Source of the DNA: Armigeres subalbatus
Taxonomy: Eukaryota > Arthropoda > Insecta > Diptera > Culicidae
DNA length: 64,000 bases
Reading direction: 5' to 3'
Assembly: GCF_024139115.2 (NCBI RefSeq)
Contig: NC_085141.1
Coordinates: 37,640,120 to 37,704,119 of the forward strand
The notes under the pieces: model-generated
Databases searched by the model: none
What the model saw: the letters and a program-made list of their open reading frames with translations, nothing else
Told to the model about the DNA's origin: nothing
Position numbers and translations under genes: made by a program
Shown: piece by piece, positions 44,066 through 54,884 of the stretch
Layout: the number at the start of each line of letters is the position of its first letter
Numbering within the stretch: position 1 is the stretch's first letter

Positions 44066-44475
44066 GATTTGGATTGGATTTGAATTAGATTTCGATTAGG
44101 ATTGGATTTGAATTTGGATTGGATTTGGATTGGATTTGGATTGGATTTGGATTGGATTTGGATTGGATTTGGATTGGATTTGGATTGGATTTGGATTGGA
44201 TTTGGATTGGATTTGGATTGGATTTGGATTGGATTGGATTTGGATTGGATTTGGATTGGATTGGATTTGGATTGGATTTGGATTGGATTTGGATTGGATT
44301 TGGATTGGATTTGGATTGGATTTGGATTGGATTTGGATTGGATTTGGATTGGATTGGATTTGGATTGGATTTGGATTGGATTTGGATTGGATTTGGATTG
44401 GATTGGATTTGGATTGGATTTGGATTGGATTTGGATTGGATTTGGATTGGATTTGGATTGGATTTGGATTAGCAT
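44066..44475 (+). repeat. GGATTTGGATT 11-bp array
   Basis: Period 11 throughout, with three or four 5-bp half-unit insertions (GGATT) that shift phase, for example near 44232, 44255, 44352 and 44400. The left edge is degenerate (GGATTTGAATTAGATTTCG). All three forward frames and one reverse frame are open across it as a by-product. Confidence 0.95.
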
Positions 44476-45084
44476 GAATTTTATTATCATTATTAGGTTG
44501 TTCTTAAATCTTATTAGTAATGAAGTTCAACGCCGCTTAGATTTGTATTGCATTTGGGTAAGATTTGGAATGTTTTTGGAAGAAATTGTCATTGTATTTG
44601 ACAAACAAAAGAAGACTTCAAAAATTTAAATAACCCAGGATAAAAACAAGCATTGCATCAAAATGAGAATTGGTATGAAATCAAAGTTAAACAACGGGAA
44701 CGAGAAAATGTTTGTAAAGTCGTGAAACTTTTATCGATTAATGAAAACGGAAGTCTCCGAAGAAGACAGAGTTCCGAAGAACTCCTGCGATGCACCAAAA
44801 CCTATTGATGAGACAAGAAACAAACCAAAATGCACATATGTACATCCACTGGAAGGAATGTATTATAACTACCGTTTGATGGGACACATAATAGGGAATG
44901 TTGTGCTCCACACGCGATGATAGATCTTTTGTTAATATTACGATTTTTGACATTTTTATAACTAGTTGTGAAAAAGGTTGTTGAGGCCAATCGTTCCGGC
45001 TTAGAATTGGGAGCGACCCATTAGCTTCCTTCAAATTTAAGATCCATTACGCAAACGACGACGTAACGATTGCCAACGTGCTTC
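44476..45084. other. Unassigned stretch
   Basis: Minus-strand open frames (44738-45034) show no domain or motif; no repeat recognised. Confidence 0.35.
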
Positions 45085-45395
45085 ATATTCTTTCCCTTTC
45101 CTTAAGAGATCATTTGGTCTAAAATGTGGAGTTCAGACCAATTGGTCTACCAGGCCAACTACGTTCTGTACCAGAATGACGTAAAACAATCAAGCCCACA
45201 CATGCCCTTTATGAATAACTTGCAGTTCAATGATGCCTCTACCAGGTGTTCTAAGTTCTCCAAACTGTTTTGGATCAATTAGTCTACCAAGTCAACTACG
45301 CTCTGTACCATAATGACGCTAACCCATCAAGCCCACACATGTCCATGGAACCTTTGGATGTAATTTGAGATTCAATCATGCATAAACAAGGTGTT
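45085..45395 (+). repeat. ~136-bp repeat, two units, copy 1
   Basis: Landmarks GTTCTGTACCA.AATGACG, CAATCAAGCCCACACATG and GTTCTAAGTTCTCCAAACTG occur twice about 136 bases apart. The family recurs at 47735-47990. The same frame stays mostly open in all units (VNYVLYHND..PSSPHM), but the differences between units are mostly amino-acid replacing, so I treat it as non-coding. Confidence 0.75.
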
Positions 45396-45409
45396 TTTGC
45401 CGACTTGCC

Positions 45410-45565
45410 GAGTCGACTTGCCGAGCCATTGCATAGTCGAGTCAAGTACGAGACACTGAAGACGACCACACAGTTGTGGTCGAAATACGTATCTGCAAAG
45501 ATAACGAAAATTAACTAGTGGAATTAAATGGAGAGTACTTAATTCGTCTTAGACGGTTGAATACG
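45410..45565 (+). repeat. Dispersed repeat, copy at 45.4 kb
   Basis: Plus-strand partner of 12536-12695: CAAGTACGAGACACTGAAGA, GTGGTCGAAATACGTATCTG, CTAGTGGAATTAAATGGAGA, TTCGTCTTAGAC. It abuts the left terminus of the foldback element at 45570. Confidence 0.7.
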
Positions 45566-45569
45566 GGAG

Positions 45570-47040
45570 CGTGCCATTTGGCATAAAGTCATTTGGCATA
45601 AAGTAATTTGGAATAACGCCATTTGGCATAAGGTCATTTGGCATAAAGGCCATTTGGCATAACGGTCATTTGGCATAACGGACATTTGGCATAATTGTAA
45701 CCAACGTCAAAAGTGAGAGTCTTTTGGCATAACGTACATTTGGCATAATTTTTCTTTGCGTTCGCTAAATGGTGACTAAGTGGTGCGGGAAACAACCCGG
45801 AATAGTAAATATAACACCCGTCGATAACAATATTAAAAATACATTGTCCTCTCGTGGAAAGAATGCATTTGCAATGCAATGCAATGCAAAAGTAGACGCA
45901 TGCCCGGATTAGAGCAGTGGTGGATATAATCCCCTCTTCCTGTACACCTCCGGTGGTGCAAAGGGCCGAATAAGGCGTGTTGCCGGATTATGGCAATGAA
46001 GGATGTGATCCCTTCTTTAAAAGTAGGTGCTTGCCCGGATTATGGCAATGGAGGATATGATCTCTTCTTTAAAACTAGGCGCTTGCCCAAATTAAGGTAA
46101 TGGTGGATCCGATCCCTTCTTTAAATGTAGGCGCTTGCATGGATTATGGCAATGGTGGATGTGATTCTTTATTTAAAAGAAAGCGCTTGCCTGGATTGAG
46201 GCAATGGTGGAAGTGGTCCCTTCTTTAAAAGTAGGCGCTTGCCCGGATTAAGGCCATGGTGGATGCGATCCCTTCTTTAAAAGTAGGCGCTTGCATGGAC
46301 TATGACAATGGAGGATGTGATCCCTTCTTTAAAAATAGGCGCTTGCCCGGATTATGACAATGGTGGATGTGATTCCTTCTTTAAAAGAAGGTGCTTGCCC
46401 GGATTGAGGCAATGGTGGATGTGATCCCTTCTTTAAAAATAGGCGCTTGCACGGATTATGGCAATGGAGGATTTGATTTGTTCTTCAAAAATAGGCGCTT
46501 ATCCGGATTGAAGCAATGGTGGATGTAATCTCTTCTTTAAAAGTAGGTGTGTAGCCTGAATTGTGGCAATGCAATGGTGGATGTGATCCCTTCCCCGAAA
46601 AGCACAATTCAGATTGATTTGGTTGCAATAACTCATATGTGACTTGATTGGTTTTAGTAACTCGTCTATGACAAGTGTGTTGCTTGAGTTTTTAAAGTTA
46701 GTAGGCATGTGGCCGGAATAAGTCATTGATGGTTGTGATCCCTCTCTCGGAAGTAATTCTGCCCTTTTGTTATTTAGTTCTCCTGGAAAATGTTTACCAT
46801 CAATCTAAATTTATCAGAAAACACCCTCGACCTACTTTATCTACGTTTAACATTACATGAAATATTCCTTTCGCTTTCACAGCTCGAAATTATACCAAAT
46901 GTCTGTTATGCCAAATGACCCACTCTTTTCTTGCAGTTCAAAATTATGCCAAATGTCCATTATGCCAAATGGCCTTTATGCCAAATGACCTTATGCCAAA
47001 TGGCGTTATGCCAAATGACTTTATGCCAAATGACCCAGAC
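45570..47040. mobile_element. Foldback-type element with minisatellite termini
   Basis: The left terminus (45570-45762) is about ten units of CATTTGGCATAA plus 3-4 variable bases. The right terminus (46890-47040) is the reverse complement of the same series. The variable bases occur in matching order: AGT, CGC, GGT, AGG, GGA, a 25-base non-repeat break, then two more units. The left end has two extra units. This makes inverted termini of roughly 150-190 bp built of short tandem repeats, the architecture of Drosophila FB/Galileo foldback elements. The interior holds a 52-bp array. No coding sequence; no target duplication identified. Confidence 0.75.
45890..46605 (+). repeat. Exact 52-bp-period tandem array
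   Basis: GCGCTTGCCCGG-type unit starts lie at 46027, 46079, 46131, 46183, 46235, 46287, 46339, 46391, 46443, 46495 and 46547, all 52 bases apart. More diverged units flank them at about 45894, 45976 and 46690. Each unit reads GCTTGCCCGGATTATGGCAA then TGGTGGATGTGATCCCTTCT then TTAAAAGTAG. Units differ by substitutions without indels, so the period is strictly kept. Confidence 0.95.
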
Positions 47041-47378
47041 CCTATCAAACTGGTGGTGAATGAAGACGATGTGGGACAACTCGACAAAAGGCAGTTGGAC
47101 CCATCGTCTAGTCCCAAGTGTGTCGGCATGGATTAACAGAGCTCATGTAAAGCTAAAATTTGGTTTGACTCAGCTTCTGGTGGTACCTGCATCGATTCGG
47201 ACATGCAGCTTACCTCGTCTGCCCGCAATGCCCAGACGTGACAGAAACGGCTGAGCACACCATGTTCACGTGTCACTGGTTTGAAACGGAGAGAGGAGCA
47301 ATGCTGAAGGCATGTGAAATGGAAGCTACCACCGATAACATCGTCAGAGTAGAGTGCGGTCGCAAGAGTGACGACTAG
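47041..47378 (+). pseudogene. R1/LOA-like non-LTR Pol C-terminal remnant
   Basis: The plus strand from 47060 reads MWDNSTKGSWTHRLVP, then WINRAHVKLKFGLTQLL, the conserved C-terminal region that follows RT/RNase H in R1- and LOA-clade elements. After a frameshift near 47180 the frame beginning at 47211 gives the zinc-binding block CPQCPDVTETAEHTMFTC (Cys-x2-Cys-x8-His-x4-Cys), then FETERGAMLKAC and ATTDNIVRVECG, ending at TAG 47376-47378. The domain binds nucleic acid in the parent protein. Only this tail remains; the upstream junction abuts the foldback element. Confidence 0.75.
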
Positions 47379-47720
47379 GTTGGCGCAGGTAGTAGCAGCA
47401 GGCCAACGTCACAATTGTTGTTCACGATCGCGAACGAGGAGAGAGCTGAAATGCTCAACAAATAAGGTGGAAGCTGAATGGCTCAATGGCATCGAGACTC
47501 CGATATCGGTGCATGCTTGGCTCACCACCGGGGACCAGCTGAGTAGGCCGTGGTGTGCGAATGCACCGGCTTCAGGTCGTCGGAGCACCATTGAACCGAA
47601 AGCTATCTCCACCCGGAAGCTTTGGATCGACACCAGCACTCGTCCGGTCACCAGTTTAGACGGGTCATCGGTTACACAAACACACACACACACATGTCCA
47701 TTGAGCATATGGGTATAACT
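47379..47720 (+). other. Probable 3' UTR of the R1/LOA-like remnant, with (CA)n
   Basis: GC-richer sequence continuing from the Pol remnant to an (AC)n run at about 47679-47694. No tail or target duplication is clear. Confidence 0.45.
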
Positions 47721-47734
47721 TACAATACAGTCCG

Positions 47735-47990
47735 GCCTAAATCAGTTGTTCTAAGTTCTCCAAACTTTTCCGAAGTTTAAATCGATTGGTATATCAGGTC
47801 AACTCCGTTCTGTACCACAACGACATAAACCCATCAAGCCCATACATGTCTTTTATGAAAAACTTGCATTTAAATCATGCCTCTAACAGGCGTTCTAAGT
47901 TCTCCAAACTGTCCCGGAGCTCAGATCATTCGGTCAACTACGTTCTGTACCACAGCGACGTCAACCCATCAAGCCCACACAATGAAGAAT
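47735..47990 (+). repeat. ~136-bp repeat, copy 2
   Basis: Two units homologous to 45085-45395 (TCTAAGTTCTCCAAACT, GTTCTGTACCACAACGAC, CCCATCAAGCCC). The second unit carries a short deletion. Confidence 0.75.
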
Positions 47991-48469
47991 TGAAGGTCAT
48001 CGTTAAGGAATGGGTGTAGCGCGCCAACGTCGGGCGGGTTATCATCACCATGAACAACGCCAGGGCTGGAACCTTCATTTCGACGCACTTCTTCCCTGCA
48101 ACACACAAGGGGTTTTCTTTAGTAAGGTGAAAAGTGCTGGAACAGACTGCATCCAAAGGATGAGTCTTTTGACAAATCCTTAAACTGATTTTCAAACTGA
48201 ATTCTGTCATTTTGCTTTCCGTTCAGGTACTTAGTTAGTCCAAAAAACGTTTTGATTTTTATTTTTTCGAGACATTTGCATAGGGAACGTTTATGCTCAA
48301 GCTAAATAACAACCAGTTCTGCTATACGGTCGATAAGTCATTAGTGTGCGTTCGATTGTGCTTTTGTTTAACGTCGATAGAAGTATATGCCGGCATACCG
48401 TTTACCAAAACAAACCCTGCTACACTACCTTCCCCATATATCCAACATCCCAGGAAGTGCAGAAGACTT
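47991..48469. other. Unassigned stretch
   Basis: No gene or repeat recognised. Confidence 0.4.
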
Positions 48470-48700
48470 GTCGGCTTCCATTAAAGCGGATATCACGTCA
48501 ACATTTCCTACCCATTCCCCAATTGACCCGCATTCGGACACGGCCGGCGCTGGTATTGTTCAATTTCGGGACACCACTTTTTAATATTGAAGATGATGTT
48601 AGTCCCAAACATCTTGGTTCTCTGTGTAATTAAAGCTGACTTGGCAATAACGGAGTAGCAACCGTGTCGGTCAATCATGCTCATGCTCAAATGACCCGTT
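48470..48700 (+). repeat. Dispersed repeat with hexamer tail, copy 2
   Basis: Aligns with 540-790 along its length and ends GGTCAATCATGCTCATGCTC. The tail runs straight into a TTCGGCC minisatellite (48700-48775), as does copy 3 at 58430. Confidence 0.7.
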
Positions 48701-49100
48701 CGGCCGAACAATATTTTTGGCGTATATGTCAATTTCGGCCAAAATGACTTTCGGTCAGATGATGGCCACAAGAAACTGTTCGTTTCTTAAATTCCCATAG
48801 AAAATTTTCCGGAATGTGCATTCAAATTCCCCAGAATTTCCACGGAAATTTCTTCCAAATTATCACGGAAGTTTAAACGGGGTTTCATTCGGACTATTTT
48901 TTAATTTACGAAGAAATTTCTTTGAATTTCAAGTAAAAATATTCTTCGGAATGTCCACTGGAAGCTTTTTTGAAACTTCGAAATGGGAATTAAATAAAAA
49001 ATATTGAAGTTTTTACAAGAAATTCTCTGGGATTCTTCGACAGGATGTTTTGGGAATATCAGTCGGGAAATTCAATGGACTTCTAGCAATTTGAATCGGC
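48700..49100. repeat. TTCGGCC cluster then degenerate aattcc minisatellite
   Basis: 48700-48775 has CGTTCGGCCGAA, TTTCGGCCAAAA and similar. 48785-49100 is loosely periodic AATTTC.ACGGAA / TTCTTCGGAATGTCC sequence of the family that is well ordered at 50995-52080. Confidence 0.65.
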
Positions 49101-49273
49101 GTGGAAAGTTATAGATCTGATAATATAAATGATAAATTTTAAACAGTGGCACACCGATGCACAGAAGTTAGCGGTGGTGGCGCATACCTCTAATCATGTA
49201 CGATAAAAACAAAGCGTTTATTCATAATTAACACCCAGTGTACGGAAGGTAGTAGGCCTTGAAAGGTTTCAAA

Positions 49274-49441
49274 TCAATACCAAATTTTCAAAACGACTTA
49301 TCTGCTTTTGTAATCAAGGTGTAGGTGTCAGCTACCTGTTGGTGGTGTTGGTTCGCGTTGGAGTGCTATCAGATTCGTCAAATCGACGTTTGAATCTTTG
49401 TCTACAAAAGCAGATAAGTCGTTTTGAAAATTTTGTATTGA
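49274..49441. repeat. 39-bp inverted repeat, 90-base loop
   Basis: 49274-49312 and 49403-49441 are inverted copies with one mismatch (core CAAAACGACTTATCTGCTTT). Likely a small MITE or snapback; flanks give no obvious target duplication. Confidence 0.8.
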
Positions 49442-49606
49442 AATCATCTTTAGCATAACCAAACGGCGTGCTTTTGGATGAAAACTACAATAAAATAAAA
49501 TTTGAAAAAATAGGCCCAATCGTACAAAGGGAAACTCATAAGATGAAAACGAGAAAGGCATCATCATAACCGGGGGGCAGATTTGAGTTTTTATCCTCAA
49601 TAAAAC

Positions 49607-49680
49607 AGTTGTAAAATCGAGACGAGCCAGCCTCGGGCTGAAAGTCTCGATAATAAAGACAAAAAAAAAGTTGTAAAATC
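49607..49680 (+). mobile_element. 50-bp retro-insertion with 12-bp target duplication
   Basis: AGTTGTAAAATC occurs at 49607-49618 and again at 49669-49680. Between them (49619-49668) lie only GAGACGAGCCAGCCTCGGGC, TGAAAGTCTCGATAATAAAG and AC plus an A run. The insert folds (outer GAGAC/GTCTC, inner AGCC/GGGCT) and ends in A, so it is an extreme 5'-truncated copy of a retroposon 3' end. The parent element is not identified. Confidence 0.8.
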
Positions 49681-50994
49681 AAGCCGCGTTCAAATACGAC
49701 CAGATGGTACCGGCTCCATCGTCGTCAATAATATATCACTTGCGTCAAACACGTATCTACCTCTGGCTGTGCCCCTCGTCCAACTCTTATCTATTTAGAG
49801 AATTTAGACCCAAATAGGTCGTACAACGGACCAGAATAACCGGTGACCGGTGGTTTGCGCGCACAGCAGTTCACCCATGTCCCTCGGAAAAGATAGAATA
49901 AATTTACCACCAGCACGAGCGGGCGCTCGCTCTTATGCATGATGAGCAAAAACGTATACCTCGCCAGCTAGTTATGCACTTGACACAATGCATAGCATGG
50001 ACTACCTTGCGGCGTCGCATTGCCGCCCGGTAGGTAGGCAACCGAGGTCGCCGGCAGCCGGAAATGTATGTCGCTTGGCGCCAGAACATGACACTATCGG
50101 AGCGGAACGCGAGTTCCATGTAGCCAACCCGGGTACCACCGGCTGTTGGGTTTTCGCAGCTGGGGAAGGCAAAAAGTTGACGTTATAGAAATTCTAGTTT
50201 TTTCATCATTCGGTCGTGAGTGGAGAGAATAGTTTTTATTAAATTTTATCAAGCGACACATAACGCGAGACGGCCAGTGCCACGAGCTGAGTTTGATTCG
50301 GATTGGGGAGACTGAGGACAGCATTTTTTTTACAAAACTGTAGTCATTGGTTCATTTTGTGGATCAGCATCCCTGACGACGGTGATCCTGCGAGAAGCAA
50401 CCAGCCATGAGAGTATGTGACACTGCCACTACTGTTTAATACATTGTTCGTTCCGTTTGATAGATGGTGTCGAGGAACGACTTTTGTGTTTGATTTATGG
50501 TTTGGATTGTTTTTTCGTGTTCCGAGGGAAGCGATTTTTGCGACCGGCAGCCACTGTCAGTCAGATCACACTCGTTGAAATCAGTTTTATATGGCATGAT
50601 GTCGGGTAAAATGTTTGCTGGGTTTTTATAACATTCATTAGAATGTACTTGATTCGATGATTGATTTGGAAACTCCGCAAGGCAAGGAATAAAAAAAACC
50701 CTGACGGTTGATATCAATAAAGTGCTATTGATTTTGACGTTGAAATTGCGAATGATTATATTGCGTTGTTTCCAATATTTTTTCACATATGCACAGGGAC
50801 ATAATAGTAGAAAATATTAATTGCTGATTTTATGGTTATTTTTGACAGTGCCGGTAGTTGAGCGGTAGGTATGCGCCTGGAATTGAAAAGACCTTCAAAC
50901 CCAATGTAATGCACCTATAGTAGTGATACTGCCTTCCTTGCACTTAGCTAAGACACCAACCTGCTATTGTACGATACACCATTTTAATTATAAA
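49681..50994. other. Unassigned stretch
   Basis: Several short open frames on both strands, none with a recognisable domain. A GTAGTTGAGCGGTA segment near 50852 resembles a tRNA box A but has no box B. Confidence 0.4.
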
Positions 50995-52080
50995 AATTCC
51001 TCTGGAAGTATCTCCAGGAATTCCAGCAGAAGTTCCTCCAGGAATTCCTCCGGAAGCTCCTCCATGAATTGCTCAGAAAGATCCTCCAGGAATTCCATTG
51101 AAAGCTCCATAAGGAACTCCTCCGGAAGTTTCAGCATGAATTCTTCCGGAGGTTCCTCCAGGAATTCCATTGAAAGTTCATTCAGGAAATCCTTCGATAG
51201 TTTCTCCAGGAATACCTTCGGAAGTTCCTCCAGGATTTCCTCCGGAACTTCTTCAAAGATTTCCCCCGGAAGCTCCTCCAGGAAATCACCCGGAAGTTCA
51301 TCCAGGAATTCCTCCAAAAGTTCCTCCAGGATTTCCTTCGGAAGTTCCTCCAGGAATTCCCCCGGAAGCTCCTCCAGTAATTCCTCCGTAAGTTCCTCCA
51401 GTAATTTCTCCGTAAGTTTCTCTAGCAATTCCTCCGGAAGATCCTCCATCGATTCCTCCGGAAATTCTTCCAGCAATTCCTTCGGAAGTTCCTACAAAAC
51501 TTCCTCCAGGAATTCTTCCAGAAGTTCCTCCAGGAATTCCTCCGGAAGTTCCTCCAGGAATTCCTCCGGAAGTTCCTCCAGGAATTCCTCCGGAAGTTCC
51601 TCCAGGAATTCCTCCGGAAGTTCCTCCAGGAATTCCTCCGGAAGTTCCGCCAGGAATTCCTCCGGAAGTTCCGCCAGGAATTCCTCCGGAAGTTCCGCCA
51701 GGAATTCCTCCGGAAGTTCCGCCAGGAATTCCTCCGCAAGTTCCTCCAGGAATTCCTCCGGAAGTTCCTCCAGGAATTCCTCCGGAAGTTCCTCCAGGAA
51801 TTCCTCCGGAAGTTCCTCCAGGAATTCCTCCGAAAGTTCCTCTAGGATTTCCTCCGGAAGTTCCTCCAGGAATTCCTCTGTAAGTTCCTCCGGAAGTTCC
51901 TCCAAGATTTCCTCCGTAAGCTCCTCCAAGAATTCCTCCGGAAGTTCCTCCAGTTATTTCTCCGTAAGTTCCTTTAGCAATTTTTTCGGAAGATCCTCCA
52001 TCAATTCCTCCGGAAATTCTTCCAGCATTTCCTTCAAATCTTCCTCAGAAAGTTCCTCCAGAAGGTCCTCCAAGAATTAT
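50995..52080. repeat. 24-bp minisatellite (TTCCTCCAGGAATTCCTCCGGAAG)
   Basis: About 45 head-to-tail 24-base units, best ordered at 51520-51840. A block of consecutive units at about 51640-51730 shares the TTCCGCCAGG variant, a sign of local duplication. The unit contains the palindromes AGGAATTCCT and TTCC...GGAA. Since 24 is a multiple of three, frames stay open: 413 codons on the plus strand (SSRNSSGS octapeptide) and 162 and 145 codons on the minus strand (LEELPEEF octapeptide). I favour a non-coding minisatellite because both strands are open and the same repeat elsewhere in the window is degenerate. Confidence 0.9.
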
Positions 52081-54884
52081 TTATGGCATGAGATAGGTAT
52101 TCCCGGAAGGGCTGTCTCTAGAATTAATGGAATCAATATTATTGCAATCGTATTCCAATGCTAGCCTTCACTCTTAATGGAAATCAACAATGCAGCTAGT
52201 TGAAATAATTTGCATTACTATCTGTTTTCAGAATACGAATTGCATCGCTATGCTGCAAAACAGTCAAGTCAGAATGAAATATTTGTTGATATCTGTTGAT
52301 TGTGATTTGCGAAGAAACCCTAATTACATTTACCTTAATGAAATTGACTTCCTTATTAGCTACCGACATTCCAGTAAATATGCTCCTAAGGATCAAACAA
52401 ATCTTCTATTACTACGAACGGATTAAATTGTAAAAGTAACGATAGTAAAGCTATACACAACCATGTCGCTGGGAAAACATGAAAAGTGGATGATGGTTGT
52501 ACGGCGATTGTCTATATTTTTGTTTGTAGGAACAACTTTAATTAAGTTTCCCCGATGCATGACTGCACAGCCTCGCCGTACCAACTAAAATGAACCCAAC
52601 AAGCGCTTCCAATGAAAAACACTCTCAGCGCCACTCAAGAGCCATCCGGGATAATGTAGCTCTGACACCAATCTCTAAAGCACATGAAGGGGAACACACC
52701 GATGCGTCTTGGGGTTAAAATTAGAGAAAATTCGGTTACCGAGAATGAAAGTTTCCTGTTATTAATTTTTAAGAACGGGATTTTTATGCTGCTTTTGATA
52801 TAAATAACCGCAAATTTCTAATGTCGCGCATTGGACTTTCTTGAAAGTATTATACTACTTATGTAATAAATGTCCTTATGATGTTCAGATTTATTCACCT
52901 GATTGTGAAAATATTTTCCCCATAATTTACCAAGAGGCCAACCTATGTGGATTTATAAGCCGATTTCGCCAAACCTTTGGGAGCAATTGCCAATCTTTAT
53001 CAAGTATGATCAAAAAGGTTTTGTTTCCTGTCGAACACAATGCGTTTGAATTGGTTAATAACGATTAAATTGAATGATATAACTTCTGCGCAAACTTGAA
53101 CATAAACAGTCACTTAAGCAATTCATCGAGTTTCGTCAAAAGGCAATGATGATACAATCTATGAAATTTTCGGAGTAATTGCTGTACAAAAAAGACAAAA
53201 AACTAAGAGACTAAGCACTACGGTAGATCAGCTGGCAAGCTTTAAAAAAATCCGTCCATTTTGGAGTTATCCTTTTCCTTAAATATATTCCACTCCTGGC
53301 TTAGTTTTAGCCTGTTACTGCCCACTGTGCGGCGTCGAAAACGGGTTGGCCCCTACAAAGTGTCGCCTCCTGCCTTGCTTAGGCACCCCCGTCACGTAGC
53401 GCTGTTTATCGCTTCACCCAAAAGTGTGACGAAGGCATGCATCCTATCACCACACCGGCTGACGAGGTCGAGGACGATGCCGGATCTTTCTCCGGTAATG
53501 AGTCTAAAAGGGAGGCTTAGGTTCCTTGTTTTTTCTCCGGCTGTTTTTACGCTCGTCAGGATCCTGAACACCTGACACACGGGGCTTCCCCCGGCTGACT
53601 CGCATAATGATGAATGGGGTTCTCGTGTTGAGAATATAATAGGCTAAATGAGATTACTTTTCCCGTAGTGCTAGGAGGAGCATAGTTTGACGATAGTGTT
53701 TTCGATTCCGGGAAGGACCGAAAAGGACGATGTCAACGTTAACTCGTTACGGTCCCAAGCAGGGCGGAATGGGTGCTATTGCAAATCCGACACGACGCAA
53801 AAGGTGTTTCTGTTCCCTCTTTTGGTGTGAGTGAGTCGGGCGATAATAACGATAACGATAAGTTTTTCTGTTTAACATGGGTGAGCTTCTGTTTTTGGGC
53901 TCAATTTTCAAGGAAAACACAACTTTCGCACGGCTTAAACACTTCCTAAGTACTACTTAAGTGGTCCCAACCGGCAATCGAGAGCGCTGGCAAAAGTTTT
54001 TCCTGTGCACAAATAATGTGTGCACAGTAAATACAATGCGAAGTAACCGAAAAAAGAAAGAATTCATCTGTGTTCTGGCGCTGGGGCCGATGACAGGGGA
54101 AATTAAAGTTTCATTTTTCCTGTCAAACCTATATACAGAGAAAACTAACAGTTGGTTCCCTCTTTGCCAGCGGTGAGAAACTGCAAACATGTGACGACAT
54201 CCCCAAACCGATGGCAACTGCTTCGGATGAAACGAGAAAGTTTACTATCGAATTAAGTTTGGCAAAATTTTTCGTATTTAACTTTCAGTTTTTGCTCGCT
54301 GCTGGCTGCCCATATCAATTACGACGACCCTCGAGGAGTGTTACTGAGGAAAATGTGGTGCCTTTTTTTCCTGGGTTCCTATGAGTGTGGCGAAACGTGT
54401 GAATTAAGTTTGAGTCTCCCTCGTGCCGGACTCCCCAGTTGTAGGTCGTATCTGTGCAATATGGGAGCATTTAAAAGTGCACGAAAGTGCAGGAGGGAAC
54501 GTACAAAATTAAAAGTTTGAACTTCATGTGTTTTCCTAATTTCAGACTTCCGTTTTATATGGGTAATGAAATTACTCGTATTTGTATTTTGGTCAAATCG
54601 TTACTATAATAAACAGGATGTTATAAAGGTTACATGGATTTACAAATGAAAGCAATACAATTACACTACTGTGTCAAAAAAAAAAACAGTCGATAACAAA
54701 AGACTGAAGAAGTTTTCAAGTAGAAAACGAAATACGTATCTGTTGATACATAAGTGAATATAGCGGAAGTAAATGGAAGTTTGAAGTATCTTAACCTTGT
54801 AACATTTTCCCCTAAGACGCTCAATATTAATTATCTCGGAATACAGTAATATGCTGTACAAACGTTCTAGATTTTACAAGAACT
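52081..54884. other. Long unassigned stretch
   Basis: 53300-53600 is noticeably GC-richer and has overlapping open frames on both strands without a recognisable domain. 54003-54028 is a short hairpin (CTGTGCAC...GTGCACAG). 53850-53870 has GATAA repeats. No gene, SINE or array identified. Confidence 0.4.

Larger units (their letters stand above)
43412..44475 (+). mobile_element. LTR-like end, primer site, leader and GGATTT array (structure III)
   Basis: 43412-43510 aligns with both LTR-like segments of structure I (GCCATGAT...CTCTTCCAGTCAGACCTCC...GGGCCACACA). The same primer-binding site TGGCGATCCTGCCAG follows (43514-43528). The leader TGATTTCATGAGGTGAGTTG to ACAAAATCACAAG matches structure I. 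It then adds CTCGAAGACCGTCGGAAAAT-like blocks recalling the 62-bp array of element II, and further on the 11-bp array at 44066-44475. I do not find a downstream LTR copy, so the element is truncated or its right end has diverged. Confidence 0.6.

Noticed and set aside
44002..44629. Open frames of 115-175 codons on both strands at the second GGATTT array
   Set aside because: Same by-product of an 11-bp repeat; frames end as soon as the array ends.
45085..47990. Possible coding repeat (VNYVLYHNDVNPSSPHM) in two ~136-bp repeat blocks
   Set aside because: Comparing units, most differences change the amino acid and stops occur, as expected for a non-coding dispersed repeat.
53261..53590. GC-richer frames on both strands as a gene
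   Set aside because: Overlapping frames on both strands and no recognisable motif; could be a retroelement UTR or gag fragment, but unsupported.
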